Under the pieces are notes generated by a model. It was not told where the DNA came from, did not search any database, and saw only the letters and a list, made by a program, of their open reading frames with translations. A stretch of 64,000 bases of DNA from NCBI GenBank assembly GCA_014529385.2, contig CM043969.1, forward strand, positions 16,876,446-16,940,445, read 5' to 3'. Position numbers and translations under genes: made by a program. Shown piece by piece: positions 48,056 to 58,730 of this stretch (position 1 is the first letter of the stretch; each line of letters opens with the position of its first letter). Source of the DNA: Adiantum capillus-veneris. Its lineage: Eukaryota > Streptophyta > Polypodiopsida > Polypodiales > Pteridaceae.

Positions 48056-48260
48056 TCGTCGATATCGTCGAGGGGCGTTCTCAAAATGGAGCATGGCCTC
48101 TCACTACTTCCCAAGCGCCCACAACCCCAAGACACAGAAAACGCGCACCTACACTCACGCAACAGAGCTCTCTGCTACGAGAGATAGCTAGAGAGAGGGA
48201 GAGAGAGTCCTTGTATGTGTACTGTGCGTCGCGCCGCTCCGCTCTTCCCTCTCTCTGGTA
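48024..48260 (+). promoter_or_regulatory. Probable 5' UTR of the bHLH gene, CT tract and GA-rich stretch
   Basis: (CT)15 at 48,024-48,053 is followed by a GA-rich stretch at about 48,176-48,208, which could pair with it in the RNA. The start codon follows at 48,261 after TCTCTGGTA. The transcription start is not determined by sequence alone. Confidence 0.45.
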
Positions 48261-50260
48261 ATGGACAACCCAAATGATCCAGCAACTCGTTGGATCTCGT
48301 TCCTTGAGCACAACCTTCTTGACATTGAACCTGCTCCCAACTCCGCAGAAGCCCCTTTCTGGAATGCCTGCAGGTAAGGATTTACATGCTATTACTATGG
48401 GAGGCTAATTCCCTTGTCATGCCCCATATATACGTCTGCATGCTCTCATGCATGCAATTACAAGCTGGAAGCACATGCACACATCATGTTCATTGTGCCG
48501 AATCCACATACATGCATATGTACATACTGCATACATGCATGCACCCATGCGTACAGATGAGGCTGCCATGCATAGGTTTTGCAACCCATGTTATAATCAA
48601 TTGTAGCTGTATTCATTTGGTTGATGATTTCCTTCAAATTTGATCAGCATTTTCAACAGGTTAATGTTCTCTCTCTTGTGCATTCAGTGAAAACGAGAAC
48701 CTGAAGGCCGAATACAACGTCTTGAACCATGACAATAACACTAAGAAAAGGTCAGCCTGCTTATCATCGGTTGATCCTTCTGTTCTTTTATAACGAGAAT
48801 CTGTTATGGAGCTTTTTACTACTGCTGAAACTCATATTTTTCGCATGAGAAGTTGCATTCTAATCTTTCAGGGTTCTACTTCTCTTTCAGAAAGTGCTAA
48901 CAAATGGCCAACCATAGGTGTTGATTTTACAGTAGAGGAAAACCTATCTGCAGGGTCCGTTCCTTTTCTCATGGGCTTCCAGCCTTCGGTAGTCAGGCAC
49001 ACTAAGATGTGTTATCAAAAAAGCGGCGGCAAATAATGAGCCAGCAATCTACAAATGGAGCATCAAATTGTGGAATTTGGTTGCTTGCTTGCAGAAATTT
49101 TCTCTTTAGATAGAGGGGCTTCTTCAAAAATTTGGACAGTAATAGAGTGATTTCAATACGATTGCAGGCATTGCTTGAGCTCGCTGCTCTGATTATGCAA
49201 GAAATTGTTTGTCAAAACTCATCGCAAGTTTAATTTTGCCAGTTTTTGCATAGGTCATTTTTGAAGCCAAGTCGCTTATTGTGTAGTCGACACAAAAGAA
49301 AAGTTACTATGTGGAGTTTTGGATGCCTTGCTTGAGCCTTTTTTTTTGGTGTGCGTTTCTTGCACGTTCTGTGCAGAGGAGCTAACTAAGACCTCATTTT
49401 GTTTTGTAAGCAGGACAAGAGAAGAGTATTCTAGTGGAGCATGCAAAAGGGACGATTGCCCGAGTGGAGCGTGTGGAAAGGCATGTCGAGAGAAGCTGCG
49501 TAGGGACAGGCTAAACGACAGGTATGCTGTTTTTTGAGTTCTGTTTGCATCTTTTGTCATGCTCAAAATGATATTGAGGCTGGTCGGAATGCACACATGG
49601 CCATCTCACATCAACAGAAAAGTAGTTCTGCATTTAAGGAGATTGCTTCCATATTCTAGGTTCATGGAGTTGAGTGCGATTCTCGAGCCAGACAAGCCGC
49701 CAAAGATGGATAAAGCTTCAATCCTCCGTGATGCAGCTAGGATCTTGGGACAGTTACGGGTCGAAGCTCAGCAGCTGAAAGATGCTAATCATCAACTTCA
49801 CGAAACCATCCGAGAGTTGAAGGTTAATTTTTCTGTTTCATTGGGCCGCATGCACTTTCATTGCTGAAGATAATTTTGGTGCAATTCAATCCACATTGCT
49901 GGTCTTGTCCCATGCTGAAGGTGAAATGATAGTGATCATGATGGCTTTGCCTAATATGCTTACTCTCTAATACTTCAGGCAGAAAAGAATGAGCTACGTG
50001 ATGAGAAGACAACGTTGAAATTCGAGAAGGAGAGACTAGAGAAACAGTTGAAAAGTGTAAGTGTACTTCCGGCCGGCGGCTATGTGGGGCACCCAGCAAC
50101 TCTGCATGCTGCATATGCACCGCAAAACCAAGCCGCCAACTATAGCATCAAGACCTCCCCATATGCTGACATGCCCTTTCCCACTACCATGTCGCAGTGG
50201 ATGCCTCCTTCAACAGTGGACATCTCAAATGATCATATGCTCAGGCCCCCTGTTGCTTGA
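48261..50260 (+). CDS. bHLH transcription factor, ILR3/bHLH104/bHLH115-like (subgroup IVc)
   Basis: Five exons give 242 residues: 48,261-48,373, 48,688-48,750, 49,414-49,521, 49,660-49,822 and 49,979-50,260. All introns are GT-AG and phases agree (2, 2, 2, 0). Residues 81-128 form the bHLH: ACREKLRRDRLNDR with E85 and R89 in the E-box-contacting positions, helix 1 FMELSAILEP, loop DKPPKMDK, helix 2 ASILRDAARILGQLR. A leucine-zipper-like helix follows (about 125-175). The C-terminus QWMPPSTVDISNDHMLRPPVA matches the conserved IVc tail, and Arabidopsis ILR3 has a very similar length. IVc proteins act in the nucleus as dimers in iron-deficiency signalling; that role here is inferred from family. 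Four cysteines (69, 74, 79, 83) crowd just before the basic region, which is unusual. The start is the first ATG in frame with the exon. Confidence 0.93.
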
Positions 50261-51885
50261 GTAGCTCATGCATTGTACATCGATCTCTCTCCACTGATAA
50301 TGGCCGTATCAATTTGGGATGAGCTTTTCTAGGGGAGTGCATTATGCATCGATGAGGGGGGAGGATGGAATCTGTAAGATTCATGTTCTCTATCTCCCAT
50401 CTTTGGAATGGTCACGGAAATCCCTACACGGTGAAGCGCATTGTGTATCAAGTGCCCACATAGCTCACTCCGGATGTTGCGACGGATATTAGCTGTCCCT
50501 TTCCACCCTCGTGAGCGGCAGTAGCCTGCAGACCAACGGCCCCCAGTTGCATGCATTCGCAGCACTTTGTGTACCCAATATACCTCTTCTCTTTCTCAAA
50601 CATGAGGGTGCTCACATACTAAACACCAACAGAACATGTGTTGATAAGGAGACAGCTTATGTGGTTGTTGTTGTTTATGGTTAAAGCTTTCAAAGATTGG
50701 AGAGGCGAAGGTTTGTTATATGTAAATTAGTGTTTTGGCTATAATTGAAGAGAGTGAGAATTGCAAATACTGTTATGATTTTGGTTATTGGTGACTTGCT
50801 TGAAGGTAATAGGGTTCTGCTATTCACATTAGTCAGTGAGGCTTAGAATCCAATTTAAGAAAACTAGAGTATGTAGTCTCGATCATAAGGAATACATATT
50901 CATCATTCAAAAGTCACATTTGCTTACTCTATTTGCATGCTAGTGCACTTACAACATTGCTTATTGACTTACAAAGCAAGAATCAAGTGCAACAATGAGA
51001 ATTTTTTATTCTGATATGTTATCTCTCATATGGGTTTCAAAGAGTGACAAGCATGTAATTGCAAGCAACCATCCTTGATGCTTAAGAAGCATGTCACTGC
51101 AAGCAACCATCATCTTTTTGTGACCTTGATGCTTAAGAGTTTCTATTTGGCTCTCAACTCTTGCCAGGGTACTTGAAAAACAGTGTCCTTTTTTTTAAAG
51201 TTTTTTTTTCGTTTTCTGGTTTTTGTGTGAGGGAGGGGGATGCCAAATTTTTGTTGGAGTTATGTTATCAATAGGGACTAATCTCTCGATATGTCGAGAT
51301 TTGTTATCGAGTTTGTAATAAAGATCTTAATAGTTTGAAATCACAATGCACATCCATTATTCTTAGCTACCCTACAAGTTTCTACTTTCCCATAGTGCAA
51401 GTTTGCAAGCATTGGTTCTTGTCTCTCCATATGTTGGTGCTACTTCTCGTAGGGAGCTTTTAGTTACTGATCTTCCAAAGCAATAGAGCTACTAAGTTAA
51501 TGATCTTCTAGAGCAATAGACCTAGTAGCTTCTTATTCTGCCTTGGATGGCTGATTTAAAAGTTTGGGGCTAATTTTGCAAACCTTTTTTAGCCTATGGA
51601 TAGAAGTTGCAATTTAAGGGTAGTTCTTCAACCCACTTGAGCCCATCACTTGGGAATCCTTACAACATGTGTGTGTATTTCTTGCATGCTTGCCTAGTCA
51701 AATAGTGAACATTTTGCATATGGTTTTGTGTGCTACTTTTCGTTTGTACAATTGATTACGTACGTGTAGAATATGTTATCACTTTCAAGGGTCGATTGTT
51801 TGTTTTTAAAGTCATGCATTGCTACTGAATGCCTAAATTTATGTCCATCCATTTTAACTGAAATAACTCATTATCCGAGTTGATT

Positions 51886-51887
<2 letters not shown>
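50261..51887. other. 3' UTR and downstream spacer of the bHLH gene
   Basis: The first few hundred bases after the TGA are probably 3' UTR. I did not find a decisive polyadenylation signal; AATAAA-like words occur much later (about 51,317). The rest has no ORF or repeat that I recognise, apart from a doubled AAGCATGTCACTGCAAGCAACCATC-like phrase near 51,050-51,110. Confidence 0.5.
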
Positions 51888-51962
<75 letters not shown>

Positions 51963-51975
51963 GTATATATACATC

Positions 51976-52051
<76 letters not shown>

Positions 52052-52110
52052 TGTGCGTATATATATGTGTGTGTGCGCGCGCGCGCACGCACACACATGC
52101 ACGTGTGTGT
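51888..52110. repeat. Compound microsatellite (TC)n(AC)n(AT)n(GT)n(GC)n
   Basis: In order: TC to 51,922; (CA)15 to 51,952; AT-rich alternation to about 52,008; (GT)18 at 52,009-52,044; mixed GT/AT; then GC and CA runs. CA and GT blocks are mutually complementary around an AT-palindromic centre. Confidence 0.95.
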
Positions 52111-52589
52111 AAGATGGTAGGGCACATTCTCGGTTGTTCTCTTGCTTCCAGTTTGATTTCTGCTTGGAAGGATGTAACAAGTAATTTATCATGGCACAGT
52201 CATCGGTAGCGGGAAAGAAATTCGCTTTGTTTGGAGAGTCTTCATTGGAGCCAGGCATTCTCTCTTACTTTGGTCGGCCATTCACCTCGTCAAGCTTATT
52301 TTCTCTCTTATTGTGGCCTTCATGTAGTTGATGATGTGTTGATGAGGTGGGCTACATCTTCCAGTTTCCCATTGCCGCTCGCCATTTTGGATTGGGTATG
52401 CTTTATCGTCAGCTCTGGAGAGAGCTTCAACACATGCTGGTTGACTTTTTACCCATTCTCCCTTTGGTTGATGTTAGCCACATGTCTTATTGGAGTTTCC
52501 AGGACACGCCTTTTGAGGCCATTTCTGCCAATCAAGTTTATACTCTTCTTCTACCGCGGCCTTGGCTTGCTCACCATTGTAATGCCCTA
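52111..52589 (+). other. Possible degenerate LINE sequence
   Basis: Fragments of aromatic-rich protein are readable in shifting frames but no motif is firm. Its place directly before the LINE zinc-finger domain suggests it is the preceding part of the same LINE. Confidence 0.3.
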
Positions 52590-53280
52590 GGTCCATGCAC
52601 AAGTCTCATACTTGGTGGAGGAAGCCTATCTTTGCCCTTTGGAAGAGCCACTTGCCTTTGAAGGAGCGTTTTTTTCTTTTGCGATGCTTGCCTAGAGTCC
52701 TCTCACTTGGCACCTTTCTCAGTGCATGTCATATATGCTCTTCGCGGTGTGTCCATTGCTCGACTTCATAGTAGATTGTTGATCACTTATTCTAGGATTG
52801 CTGCATTACTAGAGTTTTTCTTCACCGCCTTTCAGCTTGTATGCTCGGGGGCCATGTAATCATGTTAATGTATAATGTGAGTTCAAAAGAGGGGGTTTTA
52901 AAATGCGAAAAATTCAGGCAATTTAACAAGGATACATACTGAAATAAGGGGGTTTTATAATCAATTTTGGAAAAAAAATCTAAAATAAGGGGTCATTTTA
53001 TTTATTTGGACATGTTAAAAGAGGCGTTTTTTTGATACTCTGCGAACACACGTTATATAGGGGGGTATTAAACGGTGAACCCCCCGAGCTTGTATGCGGC
53101 TCTGTCTCCCCTTGATGGTCTCCACACAAACGGTTTTTGGCTTTTGGCATTCTCCCGCCTTCCTTACAACGATTTGCGGTCTTCTTCATGTGAGTCAGAT
53201 ATTGAGCTTATTGAACCCTTTGGCACTAAGTAATGGTTTTATGTTCCACCACTCTAATGCAGATCGTTTTCAATTTTTCA
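52590..53280 (+). pseudogene. LINE fragment, zf-RVT-like C-terminal domain
   Basis: The plus strand gives WWRKPIFALWKSHLPLKERF, then FLSACHICSSRCVHCS, two stops, IVDHLF*DC and RVFLHRLSACM. W...K..LPxKxRFFLxR with C-x2-C, a further CxxC and HLFxxC is the zf-RVT pattern at the end of plant LINE ORF2. After the MITE at 52,845-53,087 is removed, the frame continues (RLCLPLMVSTQTVFGFWHS). It is 5'-truncated, as usual for LINEs. Confidence 0.6.
52845..53087. mobile_element. MITE with TCGGGGG terminal inverted repeats and 10-bp target duplication
   Basis: Starts TCGGGGG and ends CCCCCCGA. The flanks GCTTGTATGC occur at 52,835-52,844 and again at 53,088-53,097. Its length is 243 bp. The inside repeats a loose AGGGGGTTTTA word about five times. 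A 9-10 bp duplication points to Mutator-like transposases. It has no coding capacity. Confidence 0.8.
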
Positions 53281-53447
53281 AGCTTTCGATCCCTCGCCCG
53301 CAGGCGCTGCGCAGAGGCGAGCCCCTCCGGCACAATAGCCCCAAGCTCTCCACGCCTACTGGATGCCTCAAGAGGGTGCCCCATCTTTATAAATACCATG
53401 CTTTTTTGATCTCAAACTCGCCATGTGGGTTCATTGCCCAGCTCCAC

Positions 53448-53747
53448 GTGGCACTTCCTCAAGACATTAGCTCAGGCCTCCAAAACCCCACCATAACTTC
53501 AAAAAGAATCATTTTTTGTCCCAACTTGCACTGCCTGTCAGATGGTGCTCACCAATCTGATTGTAGAGCCGTAAATTCACCAAGTGGCAGGCAGTGCAGG
53601 TTGGGGACAAAAAATGATTTTTTTGAAGTTATGGTGGGGTTTTGGAGGCTTGAGCCAATGTCTTGAGGCAGTGCCACTCGGTGAATTTACGGCTCTACAA
53701 TCGGTTTGGTGCTCACCAAACCGATTGTAGAGCTGTAAATTCACCAA
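53448..53747. repeat. Nested foldback structure
   Basis: Arms 53,448-53,537 and 53,588-53,677 are reverse complements over about 90 bp with few mismatches. The 50-nt loop holds a unit (GATTGTAGAGCCGTAAATTC). That unit recurs as an inverted pair at 53,680-53,711 and 53,714-53,745 (32-bp arms, one mismatch, 2-nt spacer). The order is therefore A, L, A', L', L. It resembles a foldback MITE that has rearranged, or a locus for small RNAs. Confidence 0.85.
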
Positions 53748-54590
53748 GTAACCCCTATCTCGGGTCCTTTTCAAACTCACTTGGTGCTCCAACCGAGCCA
53801 ACCAAAAACTGGAAAAACCTCCTGGTACAGCACCACTGTCAACTGGCATCCAACTTTAGTCCGCTATATCTTGCTCTCCGGGACTCCATTTGACATGCAG
53901 TTTCCTCTTGTTAACTCCATACACTGCATAGCACAATCCAAAACCTAGTCGAGCCTCAAAAAACACTAGATTGCACGCTCTCAAAAGTAGTCAAAGTGGC
54001 CCAGAACTTCATCTGCTAATATCTCTCTCATCCTGGCTCAGATTGCCGATCTGAAAAGATCGACAAGCTCCATAAATCAAGCATTACACACCCATAGCTC
54101 CAAATTGGCTCAAACTATCTGGCAGCACCTACTCTGTCTGGCTAGAATCTGGAATCATCTCCAACTTCAAACTGCCATATCTTGCACTCTGTGGCTCTGT
54201 TTGATGAGCTATCTGGACCTGCCTACTCAGCACTTCAAGATCTACATTTTCGCGCAAAAAGACTGCACCTTGAACCGCTTTCATCTGCCACCCTGTGAGG
54301 CCCTCTCTGGAGTCCTTCTTGGCCTATAAACTACATAAAGCATACACGTCAACTGCTCTCTGTCTGTGCAGGCTCTTTGTAGCTTCTCCAATCCTTTTCC
54401 ATGCACCAGCTAGCCTGCACATACTTTCTAGTACCATATTCAATAATCGACACACTTTGGTTGCACCAACGTCGTTGACTTCCTTGGTTGAAATTCCCTC
54501 TAGCTCTTCCTCTATAGCTGTATAATTATAATAGTTCCTGGTAGGGTTGGTTCCTTCAACTTTCAAAAACATTTTGCACTTCATTCACAT
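53748..54590. other. Non-coding region with loosely repeated phrases
   Basis: No gene is visible. Phrases such as CTATATCTTGCTCTCCGGGA (53,862), CATATCTTGCACTCTGTGG (54,176) and related wording near 54,010 and 54,100 suggest degenerate 80-160 bp repeats. Their origin is unknown. Confidence 0.35.
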
Positions 54591-54620
54591 TGCAATGATC
54601 AAACGGTAATCTCACTAGTC

Positions 54621-54626
54621 TTTATT
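54621..54626 (-). terminator. Minus-strand AATAAA, possible polyadenylation signal
   Basis: The minus strand reads CTTGAATAAAGAC after a T/G-rich, non-coding stretch that looks like a plant 3' UTR. It would end a transcript that includes the remnant ORF at 54,712-55,146. Confidence 0.35.
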
Positions 54627-54711
54627 CAAGTAAGCATAACATACAGTATTACAAAAGAACACATGGTATATACGAGGATTGATACAAGAAAGACTAATAT
54701 GTACAAGGATA

Positions 54712-55146
54712 TCACAGAAAGCCTATGCACCATGGGTGGGTCGGATACATGATCACAAAATACAACATCTTTTGTCCCTACACCCAGGGCCTAATCTTTC
54801 CTAGGTAGACTATAGTAGTTACTTGATCAAACACCCATTGATTCTGCGACACTAGAATACCATCTACTACCAAGGTTTAATTTGGATCCTCTGTTCCTAT
54901 GAAAAAGTATACTTCAATTACTCGAAGCTCCTCGTCCATTTGAGTCTCTTCAAATTTAATGCAAGACCTTCCAATTCTCCCGCATCTATGAGGAAGATTC
55001 CACCAGACCCTCCCCAACTAATCCCCCAAGTAGGTGGGGAAAACATGTAGTCCAATAGCTTCATCACACTCTTTCAAATTGTGTACCTTTGAGATGTACA
55101 TGCTCCCATAAACATGATATTGAAGATCATAACTTGTAGAAGGCAT
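54712..55146 (-). pseudogene. Decayed minus-strand ORF of unknown family
   Basis: From the ATG at 55,146, one frame of 145 codons is broken by three stops (TAG near 55,019, TAA near 54,880, TAG near 54,783) and ends at a TGA at 54,712-54,714. It reads MPSTSYDLQYHVYGSMYISK and later MDEELRVIEVYFFIGTEDPN and VFDQVTTIVYLGK. It begins about 160 bp after a Met-type primer site, where a copia gag would begin, but I do not recognise it as gag. The residue pattern looks coding; the function is unknown. Confidence 0.4.
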
Positions 55147-55302
55147 GATGGAATTCTTCCTTCAAAGATGGGGACAATTCTCTCTTTTTCTTTCTCTCTC
55201 TCATTTCAATTACACACGCTTTTAATCTCTTTTGTCAAAACCCACTTTTTGAATCATAATACCTTAAACTTTCCCCTAGGTCCAAGACCTTAATTAACAC
55301 AT

Positions 55303-55344
55303 GCTCTGATACCAAGAGAGAGGTCCCCCAACCCGCTGATACCA
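55303..55344 (-). other. Doubled tRNA-Met-type primer site
   Basis: The minus strand reads TTGGTATCAGCGGG (matching strand 55,344-55,335) and, 20-odd bases on, TTGGTATCAGAGC (55,314-55,303). The second is a perfect initiator-Met primer site. It implies an LTR element running leftwards, with its LTR above 55,345. Confidence 0.6.
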
Positions 55345-56529
55345 AGGTTGAGATGGGGTCCTTGATAGGTCTCTAGGTCTATTAAAGTCCGATTCTCTAA
55401 GTAAGAAGGATTCCGGGAATAGACCTTTACCATTGGTAATGTCTTGGGACTATAGCACTAAAAGAAGACCTAGTCTTGTCTCGCAACAAAAACGGGACCA
55501 AAATCCTAATGTTCAAAAACTTTTTTTGACCCTATAACTTCTGCAATTGGGCTAAGGTATCCTCACGCACCAACACTTTCCCCGCCCTACAAGAGTGAGG
55601 ACACAGCCGCGGGTGGACACCTCTTCCAATGAAGAAGTCTTTTAACGGTTTTAGATGCGTGGGGATGGATAGTTACCTGACTAATAAAGTCCAACCATCC
55701 AATGATTGACAACCTTAGTCAATCCCCATTTACCACCCCTGCACTGACCCATGATTCTTTGTTTTCCTAATTACTACCACATTCTTTTAATATATAAAAT
55801 AATGGTTTCCTTTTTAGCTTTTCCGTACACTGGTAATTCGTTAAAACAAGTCTTGAAAATCAGTATTAAACACAATATTTAGCATATAGACATCTTTAGA
55901 CTTAAGACAAGGTACGTTCACTTATAATATTTCTTAACAACCCTGACCCGTACTCCACTTGTCTCAAGCACACCTGTATATGGGTGAAACAAGCAACACC
56001 CTCCCTTATTCATAATCCGGGTGGAAACCCATCACCCAAAGTTCGGGGTGCCCATATGCCAAACCAATTGTCCATACAATCGGACGGTTCCCCTAGGATA
56101 AAACCGATATCCTAAGCAGTATCCACAAACATACACATGTAAGAGGTAAAGACTCTTCGTATATGGGGGCAACCAACTCATCCATGACTGACAAGCCATC
56201 ATTACTCATCACTTAAAGTGAAAATATTCCAAGAATCAGAGGTGTCTTGAGATAAGTTGTCTTATGGATGACCAATCATTATTTCCTAAGTCAATCGGCT
56301 TTAAATCAAAAAATTCTTTCATAATTTACAAACAAGTGTATGTTGGTTTCTTGGAAGATGCCTTCCGTTTCAACCAATTTCACCTTTCATAATTCCTTAC
56401 CCGCTCCTTTACGTATAAAATGTTATTACTTAAAGAAAACTTGAACTATTCAAACTTAAAATACAATGAAGACCCACCTGGGATTGATCGGGTATATATA
56501 GTGCAGTACTGGGACCCGAATGCTTTCAT
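55345..56529. other. Non-coding region, possible LTR or leader
   Basis: About 1.2 kb with no ORF. TGTTGGTGCGTGAGG on the minus strand at about 55,576 could be an LTR start, giving a 230-260 bp LTR, but no second copy is in the window. Confidence 0.3.
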
Positions 56530-56640
56530 CTATAAGCCTACTACTCGGCCCGGTCTCGTGTCAAGAGATGCTCTAACACTCTTTGGAAAAATATCCTCCT
56601 CATCTGACTGAGGATTTATCCGGGTCCTCTTTGGAGCCAT
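56530..56640 (-). other. Small ORF of 36 codons
   Basis: An ATG at 56,640 opens MAPKRTRINPQSDEED followed by 20 further residues and a TAG. The basic-then-acidic start looks like the N-terminus of a real protein, possibly a gag. No continuation or splice is evident. Confidence 0.3.
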
Positions 56641-57054
56641 GACTTCTATCCCTATAAAAAGGACATTTACTTTTAAGGTAAATTATCAAAAAAAAATTAC
56701 CAATCTAAGACGTATTTCCATGACTTATCTTGGAATAGTTTAATAGTTTATATAAAACTCTTGGGTTTTTTTGTTTATATCGTTCTTGTAACTCCTTATA
56801 CCTTAGTTTAGCCTAAGGAATTTCTTGATTAACTCTTGAGAACTTTCCTGCTAGCTTTTTCTTCGAATTGTAGTCAAAGTTGGTAACTTCTTGATATAAT
56901 AATTTTTTGGTTAATCAATAACTAATATATTTTTATCCTAGATTCCTTAAAGGATTTCTAAGCTCCCTCACTTTTCTTATAGATAGCTAAAGATTTTTCC
57001 TATTTTCCCCTTCATATTCAAGTCTAAACATAGCTTAATTTCTACTTAATATTT
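56641..57054. other. AT-rich spacer, nothing recognised
   Basis: About 400 AT-rich bases leading into the repeat array. No ORF and no structured repeat were seen. Confidence 0.4.
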
Positions 57055-58270
57055 ATTATGATAATTATCTCCTAAAGATATAATCATCTCAACTTTCTAA
57101 CTAGTTTATATCTCCAATAATTATATTAAAAACTTTTAGTTATATTTATTATTTATTCTAATTAAATTTCAACCTAAAATACGATTTTTGAGCTATTATA
57201 ATTACTTAACTAGTTAAGTAATTATGGCATAATCATCTCAGCTTGTTAATGATATTTTCTACTTCTAATAATTATCATGTAATTATCTAAGCTAATCAAA
57301 TAATTTCTCTCTTCAATTTATAGCTATAATCAGACAATTTTAGCTTAATTAAGTAGCTTAACTATTTTTTGTCTATGAGCTGATTATCTCAAGTTGATAA
57401 TGGTGTTTTCTATCTCTAATAATTATCATGTAATTATCTAAGCTAGTTAATTAATCTCCCTCTTCAATTGAAAACTAAAACGAGATAACTTTAGCTTAAA
57501 TAATTAGCTAAACTAATTTTTTGTCTATGAGCAAATTATTCTAAATTTCCACCTTTAATTTATAGCTAAAATAAAACAAATTTTGCTTATTTAATTAACT
57601 AAACTAACTTTTTGTCCATGACCTAATTAACTTGGCTTGATAATGGTGTTTTCTCTCTCTCATAATTATCATGTATTTATCTAAGCTAATTAATAATTGT
57701 TTTTTCTTTAATTTAAAGCTAAAATCAGATAATTTTAACTCTAAACTAATTTCTTGTATATGAGCTAGGTATCTTTGTTTTCTAACGGTGTTGTCTATCT
57801 CTAATAATTACCATGTAATTATCTAAATTGATTAACTAATTTTTTATCCATGAGCTAATTATCTCAGCTTGTCAATGGTGTTTTTATCTTTGATAATTAT
57901 TATGTAATTATCTAAGAGAATTGACTAATCTTTCACTTCAATTTATAGCTTAAATTAAATAATTTTAGCTTAATTAATTAGCTAAACTAATTTAATATCT
58001 ATGAGCTAATTATCTTGGGTTGTAAATATGTTTTTTCAGCTTTGATAATTATTATGTAATTATCTAAGCTAATTAACTAATTTTCCTCTTTAATTTATAG
58101 ATAAAATCAAATAATTTTAGCTTAATTAATTAGCTAAAATAATTTGTTGATCATGAGATATTTATTCCGTGTTTCTAACATTTTTTCTAACTATGATAAT
58201 TATCTTGTGATTTATTAAGCTAGTTTGCTAATTTTCATATTAGTTTTGAGTTTAAAAGTAGCTAATTTTT
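57055..58270. repeat. AT-rich degenerate tandem array, ~150-bp period
   Basis: The word ATTATCATGTAATTATCTAA and variants recurs at 57,271, 57,422, 57,665, 57,807, 57,896, 58,048 and 58,199. Between copies TTTATAGCTAAAATCAGATA and TTGTCTATGAGCTAATTATC also recur. Spacings are 151, 243, 142, 89, 152 and 151, so units have been lost or gained. Confidence 0.85.
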
Positions 58271-58717
58271 GTTGAATCAAATGCAAAAATGATCAAAAAT
58301 TATGAAATAATTTTCCATCTCTTTGATAGTATAAAAAAGCTCTGATATGTATTGTGTAATTATCTAATTTTAAATAATATAATTTTTCTTAATTAAGACC
58401 AAAATTGATTAATTTTAGCTCTATGGATTAATAATTAATTAGATTAATAATCCTATTCATTATTAAAATAATCATCAATTTAGTAGCATTAAGAGTGTAG
58501 TTTATAATAGACAGAGGTTTAGTTTTCTTAATTAATTTGATTAATTAAGAAAATTAGATATAGATTCGCATATTTGTACTAGATAACAGGGTTTAACGCT
58601 AATTACCTTCGTTAATCAACTAGATTTTTTCTCTCTAGTGATTTTGAATGGAGTCTCTCTATGCTAGAGAGATTTGTCAAGGTCTCTGAGTCTGAGAGAG
58701 TTTGTGAAGCATAGGGT

Positions 58718-58730
58718 CCTATTTATAGTT
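58718..58730 (-). promoter_or_regulatory. Minus-strand TATA box
   Basis: AACTATAAATAGG on the minus strand, followed by a CT-rich stretch (CACAAACTCTCTCAGACTC) like a transcription start region. It could drive the unit that ends at 54,621. Confidence 0.45.

Noticed and set aside
48806-49036. 76-codon plus-strand ORF in the bHLH gene
   Set aside because: It lies within intron 2, and the flanking exons join in phase without it.
53094-53666. 190-codon plus-strand ORF as a new host gene
   Set aside because: Its first part continues the LINE fragment across the MITE junction, and the rest runs through the foldback arms.
57055-58270. CRISPR-like regularly spaced repeat
   Set aside because: Repeats are degenerate, AT-rich and contiguous with their spacers, and the context is a plant nuclear genome.
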